Source: Bacillota bacterium (GTDB taxonomy: Bacteria; Bacillota; Bacilli; Alicyclobacillales; SLC66). Taken from it: DNA of 6,036 nucleotides. The notes beneath the pieces were generated by a model that ran no database searches, was not told where the DNA came from, and was given only the letters and a program-made list of their open reading frames with translations. Each line of letters starts with the position of its first letter. The first letter of the stretch is position 1. This document shows, in pieces, positions 1 to 5,240 of the stretch. The translations under genes and the position numbers were made by a program. The stretch spans positions 1-6,036 of the forward strand of contig JAKADD010000158.1 of the NCBI GenBank assembly GCA_021820825.1, written 5' to 3'.

Positions 1-33
1 AAAACCATCATCGCCAAGCACTTGGGTCTATAA
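1..33 (+). CDS. Possible C-terminal end of an upstream gene (partial)
   Basis: Frame 1 reads KTIIAKHLGL followed by TAA at 31-33. The other two + frames also stay open past this point, so the frame choice is not certain. I favour this one because a perfect 18-bp hairpin begins five bases after the stop, the usual position of a 3'-end structure. Ten residues are too few to identify a family, and no function is proposed. Confidence 0.35.
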   Translation, partial: KTIIAKHLGL

Positions 34-37
34 CGGA

Positions 38-105
38 GAGACTGACAGGTCCGCCTTGTTCCGGATCAGCCCGACGTCTGACCGGGCGGCGGACCTGTCA
101 GTCTC
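38..105. repeat. Long perfect inverted repeat (18-bp stem), possible 3'-end hairpin
   Basis: GAGACTGACAGGTCCGCC (38-55) is exactly complementary to 88-105, with a 32-nt loop. The loop has its own weaker stem: CCGG-A-TCAG (61-69) against CTGACCGG (78-85), with a bulged A. No T-tract follows on either strand, so it is not a textbook intrinsic terminator. It could be a U-less terminator or mRNA-stabilising structure for the upstream gene, or one copy of a dispersed palindromic element. One window cannot tell these apart. Confidence 0.7.
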
Positions 106-221
106 CTGATGATCCCACGCAATATAGTGTAATATAATATGACTCAATATGTGATATATGAACGATAATTGACGCTTGTCGTACAAATTTCACTTCTGTG
201 CGTTCGGTTCGGTGAGTAAAC

Positions 222-252
222 TTGACATATGAACACCTCTTCGTGCTATAAT
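222..252 (+). promoter_or_regulatory. SigmaA-type promoter of the c-di-AMP riboswitch/mtlD leader
   Basis: A perfect -35 TTGACA (222-227) and a perfect -10 TATAAT (247-252) are separated by 19 bp. That is longer than the 17-bp optimum, but TGC at 244-246 gives an extended -10 (TGn) that would compensate. Transcription should start near 258-260, about 60 nt before the aptamer. The preceding 121-200 stretch is AT-rich (for example around 121-160) and may aid promoter opening; I found no other promoter or gene in it. Confidence 0.75.
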
Positions 253-317
253 AATTACACAGCTAAGGAAATCAACGTAAAAACAAGCCTTCTTCAACCA
301 CAAGACAGTCGAAGAAA

Positions 318-461
318 GGGCCTAATTTCTGATCCGGTAGTGCGGAACGAAAACGGGGGAACCACATTTTTGGGGTGAATTATCGATTTGCGCCCGCAAG
401 TTGATATAGGCATCGTCGTTACTATAGATGACGCCGAATCCGTCAGCTAACCTCGTAGGCG
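318..461 (+). promoter_or_regulatory. Cyclic di-AMP riboswitch (ydaO/yuaA class) aptamer
   Basis: The conserved blocks of the ydaO class appear in order: CGGGGGAACC (353-362), TTGGGGTGAAT (370-380), and CCGAATCCGTCAGCTAACCTCG (434-455). A closing helix P1 is visible as GCCTA (320-324) with TAGGC (456-460). Between the second and third blocks is a 10-bp hairpin, ATCGATTTGC/GCAAGTTGAT with loop GCCC, followed by a stem around GGC...GCC just before CCGAA. In characterised members this fold binds c-di-AMP and usually lowers expression of the downstream gene by transcription termination. The terminator near 601-628 and the same-strand mtlD start at 703 suggest that role here. Class assignment is by recalled consensus, not by covariance search. 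Confidence 0.93.
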
Positions 462-600
462 AATACTGATGATTGTTCGCTATCCTCCTGATACAGTGCA
501 TATGGATGCACTGCCCATTGGATTCCGTTCAAACAGACACCGCAGCAGCGAATGTGATGTAAGTGCTGAGCCGGCAGTGTAGAAGGCCTAGGCAAAAGCA
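462..600 (+). promoter_or_regulatory. Spacer/expression platform of the c-di-AMP riboswitch with alternative hairpins
   Basis: No protein-coding gene is supported here. A perfect 8-bp hairpin, CAGTGCAT/ATGCACTG, occupies 494-501 and 506-513 with loop ATGG. Part of its 3' arm (CACTGCC, 509-515) can instead pair with GGCAGTG at 573-579. GCCTA at 586-590 repeats the P1 5' strand (320-324) and could pair with the P1 3' strand TAGGC (456-460). GCGAA (459-463) can also pair with TTCGC (476-480), which disrupts P1. These mutually exclusive pairings are what a switch between aptamer and terminator would need, but which fold matters is inference. Confidence 0.5.
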
Positions 601-628
601 GCACCGTCTTTGGCGGGGTTTTTTCTTT
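601..628 (+). terminator. Intrinsic terminator in the mtlD leader
   Basis: The hairpin is CCGTC (604-608), loop TTT, GGCGG (612-616). It can be extended outward through C602-G618 and G601-T619 with one A-G mismatch. It is followed by T619-T624, C, and T626-T628. The stem is short but GC-rich, and the T-tract is good. It lies 75 nt before the mtlD start and downstream of the c-di-AMP aptamer, so it most likely serves as the controllable attenuator. Confidence 0.65.
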
Positions 629-702
629 CATACAGAGGTCTCAGGATCGTCCTTGCCTCAAGTTCGGAATCGTCATAGCAACATGAAAGGGAGTCTTCGC
701 TT

Positions 703-1872
703 GTGAAAGCCGTTCATTTCGGTGCGGGTAACATTGGTCGGGGTTTTATCGGACTGTTGTTGTCTCAAGCGGGCTATGAGGTCCGCTTTATCGTGCGCAA
801 TTCGGAAAAGATATCGCTGCTTCAGCAAAGGCGTCATTACACAGTGACGTTGGCCAACGATGCGGCAGACTCCATCACTGTAAGAAATGTGACCGGTATA
901 AGTGTCAAGAACCGGGAGGCAGTGATCCGGGCCGTTGCCGAGGCAGACCTGGTGACAACAGCGGTTGGCGTCAACGCCCTCAAAAGCATTGCAGAAGTGA
1001 TCGCGAAAGGCATCGAGAGGCGTATGATACAAAACCCGGAGTCGTTGAACGTCATTGCGTGCGAAAATGCCATTCGAGCCAGTTCCAGACTCAAGACATT
1101 CGTTTACCCATATATTGCGAGTGAATTGCGCGCGGAAGTAAATCAATACATCGGTTTCCCAAACTCTGTGGTCGATCGGATTGTTCCTGTGCAGCAGTAC
1201 AAAGACCCATTGATGGTTAAAGTGGAACCTTTTTATGAATGGATTATCGATCGCTCTGACTTGCGTGACACGATTCCGGAAATTGCCGGAGTGCGCTATG
1301 TGGATTCGCTTGATCCGTATATCGAACGAAAGATCTTCACAGTCAACACAGGTCACTGCAGTGCGGCTTACCTGGGTTATATAGAGGGCTATCAAACCAT
1401 CCAGGAAGTCATGAAAAATCCGCGGATGAGGGAAAAGATTCGACTTATTTTGGAAGAAACAGGTGAACTCCTCATTAAGAAATACCATTTTGACAAAGAC
1501 CAGCACTGGGGTTATATTCGGCGAACTTTGCAACGCTTTTCAAATCCACACTTGATCGACAAAATCGTACGGGTTGGACGATCTCCCATTCGCAAACTTT
1601 CTCCCGACGAGCGGCTGGTCGGACCTGCAATGCAAGCTTATGAAAACGGGTTGGACACTCCCAATCTAACGTCAGCCTTGGCGGCGGCGTTCATGTTTGA
1701 TTACGGCAAAGACGACCAGGCCATGACACTTCAGACAACCATCGAGCAAAACGGGTTGCAACCAACCATCACGAAATACACGGGCATCCCGAAAGAACAT
1801 CCCATTTATCAAAGCGTCTTGTCAAAATACCGGAGTTTTACAAATGCTCAGACGTATTCAAAGCAATCCTAA
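703..1872 (+). CDS. mtlD: Mannitol-1-phosphate 5-dehydrogenase
   Basis: This cytosolic enzyme interconverts mannitol 1-phosphate and fructose 6-phosphate with NAD(H). The 389-residue product matches the family length (E. coli MtlD has 382). The N terminus carries the dinucleotide-binding loop GAGNIGRG (7-14). NSVVDRIV (154-161) is the polyol dehydrogenase signature. ERKIFTVNTGH (208-218) holds the catalytic Lys210, Asn215 and His218 expected from the family. LVTTAVG and NVIACEN are also typical of MtlD. The start is GTG, chosen because AAAGGGAG (686-693) lies nine bases upstream and the protein begins directly with the conserved MKAVHFGAGNIGRG. Most relatives sit in a mannitol PTS operon; here no mtlA, mtlF or mtlR is visible. 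The gene stands alone behind a c-di-AMP riboswitch, which points to osmolyte synthesis as an alternative to mannitol catabolism. No terminator follows its stop before the next leader. Confidence 0.95.
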   Translation: MKAVHFGAGNIGRGFIGLLLSQAGYEVRFIVRNSEKISLLQQRRHYTVTLANDAADSITVRNVTGISVKNREAVIRAVAEADLVTTAVGVNALKSIAEVIAKGIERRMIQNPESLNVIACENAIRASSRLKTFVYPYIASELRAEVNQYIGFPNSVVDRIVPVQQYKDPLMVKVEPFYEWIIDRSDLRDTIPEIAGVRYVDSLDPYIERKIFTVNTGHCSAAYLGYIEGYQTIQEVMKNPRMREKIRLILEETGELLIKKYHFDKDQHWGYIRRTLQRFSNPHLIDKIVRVGRSPIRKLSPDERLVGPAMQAYENGLDTPNLTSALAAAFMFDYGKDDQAMTLQTTIEQNGLQPTITKYTGIPKEHPIYQSVLSKYRSFTNAQTYSKQS

Positions 1873-1876
1873 CCCA

Positions 1877-1905
1877 TTGACAGAGGCAGCGAACGATGAT
1901 ATAGT
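1877..1905 (+). promoter_or_regulatory. SigmaA-type promoter of the M-box/NRAMP-related transporter unit
   Basis: TTGACA (1877-1882) and TATAGT (1900-1905) are separated by exactly 17 bp, a near-perfect sigmaA promoter. It begins five bases after the mtlD stop codon. The predicted start near 1911-1913 lies just upstream of the M-box P1 helix at 1925. The transporter unit is therefore probably transcribed independently of mtlD. Any mtlD read-through would also meet the M-box terminator. Confidence 0.8.
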
Positions 1906-1924
1906 GCACTTGGAAAAAGGTGTT

Positions 1925-2100
1925 TTGAGTTTCTCGTTAATCGCATATGACCAATCCTCGTTAGGCGAGGCTTCTATACGAATACATGCCACTGCCCGGA
2001 AACGTCGAAAGACGCCAATGGGTTGAACAGGTATTGCCGGCTTAAGGCTTTACTTAATGTGGCTGAGCATCGCTCAAAGTCGTATAGTGCCAAAGCTCAA
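1925..2100 (+). promoter_or_regulatory. M-box (ykoK-type) Mg2+ riboswitch aptamer
   Basis: Conserved M-box segments are present in order: TCGTTAGGCGAGGCTTCTATACG (1958-1980), ATGCCACTGCCCGGAAACGTC (1985-2005), GACGCCAATGGGTTGAACAGG (2011-2031), TTAAGGCTTTACTTAATGTGGCTG (2042-2065), and CGTATAGTGCCAAAGCTCAA (2081-2100). Helix P1 pairs TTGAGTTT (1925-1932) with AAGCTCAA and its flanking A (2093-2100), with one T-G wobble. P2 pairs CTATACG (1974-1980) with CGTATAG (2081-2087). In the B. subtilis mgtE prototype, Mg2+ compacts the fold and allows a terminator to form. The downstream gene is a predicted Mg2+ transporter, which fits that logic. Confidence 0.95.
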
Positions 2101-2102
2101 CC

Positions 2103-2158
2103 AGGGGGATTGTAAAAGCTGTGCACCTTGGTTTCGGTGCGTAGGTTACAATGCCCCT
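2103..2158 (+). promoter_or_regulatory. Candidate antiterminator of the M-box leader
   Basis: AGGGG-G-ATTGTAA (2103-2115) can pair with TTACAAT-G-CCCCT (2146-2158), giving 12 base pairs interrupted by one G-G mismatch. An internal GCACC (2123-2127)/GGTGC (2136-2140) hairpin sits inside. The 3' arm takes CCCCT (2154-2158), the first half of the terminator stem, so the two structures exclude each other. The 5' arm starts only three bases after the M-box P1 helix. How Mg2+ binding blocks this pairing is not clear from the sequence alone. Confidence 0.6.
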
Positions 2159-2182
2159 GAAAAATTTCAGGGGTTTTATTTT
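2154..2182 (+). terminator. Intrinsic terminator of the M-box riboswitch
   Basis: CCCCTGAA (2154-2161) pairs perfectly with TTCAGGGG (2166-2173) around a four-base loop, followed by TTTTATTTT (2174-2182). This is a strong Rho-independent terminator 54 nt after the M-box aptamer and 151 nt before the transporter start. In high Mg2+ it should stop transcription before the coding region. Confidence 0.9.
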
Positions 2183-2333
2183 GTGTATTCGCGATTTTCA
2201 TTCTCTTCCGGAGAGGCGGTGGTAGGTGTGGATTCAGACTCGCGCAGTCGAAGTATAAGCGGAACAACTGTGGTTTTGACTGGTTTTTTTATGCTGAAGT
2301 TCATCCTACTACGCCCACGGGAGGGAACCCGCG

Positions 2334-3680
2334 ATGAGCAAACACGTTGCGTACGCCCCATTTATCGACTTTGAAGAAGATGCGCAGATTCGCGCAAAAG
2401 ATCAGGCCAGAGTTATCGCGTTGCGGGAGAAGAAGGGCTGGCTGTCCCGACTGCTGCTGGGACTGGTTTTGATCGGTCCGGGCGTGCTCGTGATGATCGC
2501 GGACAACGACGCCGGCGGTGTGATTACTTATGCACAGACGGGCGCCGCGTATGGGATAGGGTTTTTTGTTCCGGCTCTGCTGCTTTCGGGATTCATCGCC
2601 TATGTTGTTCAGGAGATGACGGTTCGTTTGGGGGCGGTCACCCATCGCGGTCATGCGGAAATGATCTGGGGCCGCTATGGCGCGTTTTGGGGCTGGTTTT
2701 CTCTCGTCGATCTGGTGATTGCGAATATCTTAACGTTGATTACTGAATTTATCGGCGTCACTCTGGGACTCGGCGTATTCGGCGTTCCCCATCTGGTGAG
2801 CGCCGCCGCCGCGATTGTCATTGATGTTTTGGTGCTGCTCGTACTGCGTTACTATGCCTGGGAGCGCGTATCGCTGTGGATTGCCCTCGGTAATCTCGTG
2901 TTCATTCCGCTCGCGTTAATGGCTCATCCACAGTGGTCCAGCGTGGTGTCAGCGTTCTCCAACTGGCATATTCAAGGAGGGTTCACACCCACTTTCCTGT
3001 TTATTGTGCTTGCGAATTTTGGCACAACGATCGCCCCGTGGATGCTCTTCTTTCAACAGTCGGCCGTTGTCGACAAAGGATTGACTGTCCATGACATTCG
3101 ACATGGACAAATCGATACGGCGATTGGAACTGTTGCGATGGTGGCAGTTGCGGTGGCGCTGGTCATTCTGACGGGAAGTCTCGTCTACGGGATGCCGGAA
3201 GCCGCGAATCTGGATATCCAGCAGATTCTGAGTGTGCTTGGGCAGCGCCTCGGGCCCATCGGTGAAGATTTGTTCGCACTGGGGTTGGTTGAGGCAGGTA
3301 TGATCGCGGCGATTGCGCTTACCGCCAGCACATCGTGGGCGACGGGGGAAGCATTTCATTGGCCAAAAAGCATCAATATGCCGGCGCGCAAAGCATGGCG
3401 CTTTTATCTGCCCGGGATTTTGAGCGCTTTGGCGGCTGCTGGCGTCGTGTTAATTCCGGATGCTCCACTGGGATTTCTTAATTTGACGGTCCAGGTGATC
3501 GCATCGATTTTCATGCCGGCCGCCATGCTCTTTTTGCTGCTGCTGCTCAACGACAAAACGATCATGGGCGAGTATACAAACCGGAAATGGCAAAACATTG
3601 CCGCCTTCAGCATCGTGGGGTTGCTGGTGATTCTGAATGGCGTGTATGGGTTGTCGGTGGTCATGCCGCGTCTTTTTTAA
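2334..3680 (+). CDS. NRAMP-related Mg2+ transporter (NRMT, SLC11 superfamily)
   Basis: This is a 448-residue polytopic membrane protein of the NRAMP fold with about 11 hydrophobic segments: roughly 40-56, 76-97, 119-140, 151-172, 181-196, 220-245, 263-283, 306-335, 358-376, 381-405 and 421-443. QEMTVRLG (93-100) is an NRAMP-family signature. The metal-site motif of helix 1, DPGN in Mn2+/Fe2+ transporters, is DAGG here (59-62, within DNDAGG). In helix 6 the metal-binding Met before Pro is Ala234 (TTIAPW, 231-236). Loss of the Asn and the soft Met ligand is characteristic of the Mg2+-transporting NRMT branch, and the M-box leader supports Mg2+ as substrate. The ATG at 2334 has GGGAGGG (2319-2325) eight bases upstream. 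Expression should rise when cytoplasmic Mg2+ is low. Substrate remains an inference; Mn2+ is the alternative. Confidence 0.92.
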   Translation: MSKHVAYAPFIDFEEDAQIRAKDQARVIALREKKGWLSRLLLGLVLIGPGVLVMIADNDAGGVITYAQTGAAYGIGFFVPALLLSGFIAYVVQEMTVRLGAVTHRGHAEMIWGRYGAFWGWFSLVDLVIANILTLITEFIGVTLGLGVFGVPHLVSAAAAIVIDVLVLLVLRYYAWERVSLWIALGNLVFIPLALMAHPQWSSVVSAFSNWHIQGGFTPTFLFIVLANFGTTIAPWMLFFQQSAVVDKGLTVHDIRHGQIDTAIGTVAMVAVAVALVILTGSLVYGMPEAANLDIQQILSVLGQRLGPIGEDLFALGLVEAGMIAAIALTASTSWATGEAFHWPKSINMPARKAWRFYLPGILSALAAAGVVLIPDAPLGFLNLTVQVIASIFMPAAMLFLLLLLNDKTIMGEYTNRKWQNIAAFSIVGLLVILNGVYGLSVVMPRLF

Positions 3681-3714
3681 GAAAAAAAACGACAGATGAC
3701 AGAGGGTGGTTGCG

Positions 3715-3885
3715 ATGAATAGGGACACTATAAAACTTGTAGCACGGCCTGACAATCTGACTCCCGTAGAAATGACGAAGGCTCATTTGCAGGGTTGGGT
3801 GCGAGTGGTTTTTTGGGGTCTGCGAATTTACATCCTTGCGATGATCGTGCTCGTCTTCATTGGTTTTGCCCGTGGTCATGTCTGA
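3715..3885 (+). CDS. Small single-span membrane protein of unknown function, downstream of the Mg2+ transporter
   Basis: A 56-residue ORF starts at ATG 3715, with GAGGGTGG (3702-3709) five bases upstream, and ends at TGA 3883-3885. It begins 34 bases after the transporter stop, with no promoter or T-tailed terminator between, so the two are probably co-transcribed. Residues 1-30 are hydrophilic (MNRDTIKLVARPDNLTPVEM...). About 32-52 form one hydrophobic helix rich in aromatic and branched residues (VVFWGLRIYILAMIVLVFIGF), ending in ARGHV. I do not recognise the family. By position it could be an accessory or regulatory peptide of the transporter, as small membrane proteins are for other Mg2+ and K+ transporters, but nothing in its sequence proves that. 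A chance ORF cannot be excluded. Confidence 0.7.
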   Translation: MNRDTIKLVARPDNLTPVEMTKAHLQGWVRVVFWGLRIYILAMIVLVFIGFARGHV

Positions 3886-3894
3886 TCGCGGACG

Positions 3895-3926
3895 CGCCGC
3901 TGCCGCTGTCAGCAGCAGTAGCGGCG
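3895..3926. terminator. GC-rich hairpin between convergent transcription units
   Basis: CGCCGCTGCCGCTG (3895-3908) pairs with 3913-3926 around the loop TCAG, a 14-bp stem with one G-T wobble and one C-A mismatch. It begins nine bases after the small-protein stop and includes the last codons and stop of iadA on the other strand. This is the expected place for a bidirectional terminator, but neither strand has a following T-tract, so termination efficiency is doubtful. Confidence 0.45.
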
Positions 3927-5240
3927 ACTGCGCTTCTGGCGCTCATCCCGGTCCGGAAAGTCGTCTGGATCGTCTTCGTCCGGGCTGATCATGGGGCGTC
4001 CGCGATCTGTATCGGTGTTCCCTGTGCGGTTCTTGCTGTCGGGTGAACCAGGGATTCCCGCAACATTTTCAAATGTGCCAAACACGATCGGCTCGCCATC
4101 TTTCACCATTTGTCTGCCTTTGGCAAAAACGTGGCGGATCTGATACTGCTCGTCAGTCAACAGCAGGTCTGCGTCGTATCCCGGATGGACCGCGCCCTTA
4201 TGACCCAGTTTCAGCACTCGCGCAACATGTCTGGTCACAATGCCCACAGCCACGTCAATGGGAACTCCCTCTTTGACGATGGCGTCGCGCGTTTCTTCCC
4301 AGAGCGTCGCAATCGAGCCAATGCCCATGGCCACCAATTTTCCCTTGTCGTCGAAAATGGGGGAACTGCCATTGCTGTCTGAACTCATCGTGATCAAATG
4401 CGGTTTTACTCTGGCGTCGAGCAGGCGTCGAATGGCCAGTGCGGGCTTGATCGAAACATGGTCGTGTTCGTCTGGGCGAATGCCCGATGTGACATCGACG
4501 AAACCGCCCTCCTTGCCGTAACGAATGGCTTCTTTCAATAGATCCGCGTTGCGGTTCAGATGCGTGGGCGTGAATGTCGATTTTGGCAGTTCGGTCTTTT
4601 TCAGGACTTCAAAGAGGATGTCCAGTTTGCTGTCGTCGTCCCCCACATGCAGGTGCACCACACCCGCTTTGCCGGACAAGAGTCCGCCAACGCGCGCCTC
4701 ACTGGCGAGTTCTGTCAGGTCCTGGTCGCTGGGGTGGCTGGAACGCATGTCGGAAATCGCAATTTCGCCAACGCCGATTACTTTGTCGATCAGGACAATG
4801 TCCGACCTTGGCATGCCGGTGATTGTCCGCGTAGGAACCTGATAGGCGCCACAGTAGATATAGGTGCTGACTCCTTCAAAATCCAGCGCCATCGCCTTGG
4901 CCAGCAGTTCACGGGTGCTTCGTGTCACACCGTCCGTACCGAGCACTCCAACGACTGTCGTAACGCCGGAGGCAGTGATGTGGCTGAGCGAAATTTCGGG
5001 TGTCCGATAGTGAAAACCGCCTTCCCCGCCGCCTCCGGCCATGTGCACATGCTGGTCGATCAGGCCGGGAAACAGCGTCAGGCCGCTGGCGTCCAGTTCA
5101 GCGATATCTGGCAGAGAGCCATGCAGACTGAGATCGTCTGCAATTGCCACTATCTGGCGTCCGCCGATCAAAATATCTTTTTTCCCCAGCGATTTTGGCG
5201 CATATACGGTCGCGCCGCGAATCAGAGTGAGCAGCGTCAT
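3909..5240 (-). CDS. iadA: Isoaspartyl dipeptidase (beta-aspartyl-peptidase), with a C-terminal extension
   Basis: This amidohydrolase-superfamily enzyme cleaves beta-aspartyl (isoaspartyl) dipeptides produced when damaged proteins are degraded. Visible active-site elements are QHVH (metal ligands His64, His66), GGGGE (Glu73), GAY (Tyr133), LHVGD (His198), THLNRN (His227, Arg230) and SSDSNGS (Asp288, catalytic). The bridging carbamylated Lys of the E. coli enzyme (in GVKCAISD) is replaced by Glu159 in GVGEIAISD, a pattern reported for so-called type II enzymes. The start at 5240 is preferred over an in-frame start at 5402 because GGAGG (complement of 5248-5252) is seven bases upstream and homology begins here. 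The 443-residue product is about 50 longer than the roughly 390-residue family norm: homology ends at about GTFE (388-391), and an acidic then basic tail ending RRYCC follows. It converges on the transporter unit and is divergent from an M20 hydrolase. Confidence 0.94.
   Translation of the reverse strand: MTLLTLIRGATVYAPKSLGKKDILIGGRQIVAIADDLSLHGSLPDIAELDASGLTLFPGLIDQHVHMAGGGGEGGFHYRTPEISLSHITASGVTTVVGVLGTDGVTRSTRELLAKAMALDFEGVSTYIYCGAYQVPTRTITGMPRSDIVLIDKVIGVGEIAISDMRSSHPSDQDLTELASEARVGGLLSGKAGVVHLHVGDDDSKLDILFEVLKKTELPKSTFTPTHLNRNADLLKEAIRYGKEGGFVDVTSGIRPDEHDHVSIKPALAIRRLLDARVKPHLITMSSDSNGSSPIFDDKGKLVAMGIGSIATLWEETRDAIVKEGVPIDVAVGIVTRHVARVLKLGHKGAVHPGYDADLLLTDEQYQIRHVFAKGRQMVKDGEPIVFGTFENVAGIPGSPDSKNRTGNTDTDRGRPMISPDEDDPDDFPDRDERQKRSRRYCC

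Noticed and set aside
169..197. Second promoter starting with TTGACG at 169
   Set aside because: No acceptable -10 hexamer lies at 15-19 bp downstream; the promoter at 222-252 is far better.
443..631. 62-codon - strand ORF across the riboswitch spacer
   Set aside because: It begins inside the terminator T-tract and covers structured RNA of the ydaO leader; there is no family resemblance.
673..1533. 286-codon open frame on the - strand opposite mtlD
   Set aside because: It is the shadow of an unmistakable mtlD on the + strand, has a composition unlike a real protein (rich in His, Cys, Arg) and no credible start context.
1844..2026. 60-codon + strand ORF overlapping the mtlD end and the M-box
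   Set aside because: It runs through the promoter and conserved riboswitch sequence, and has no ribosome site.
2276..2304. Internal promoter (TTGACT at 2276) just before the transporter
   Set aside because: No -10-like hexamer lies at suitable spacing; it would also bypass the M-box control.
2057..2374. 105-codon + strand ORF across the M-box 3' half and terminator
   Set aside because: Its first part lies inside the M-box aptamer and terminator, so it would not be a normal gene. Only the distal part is mentioned, as a weak leader-peptide idea.
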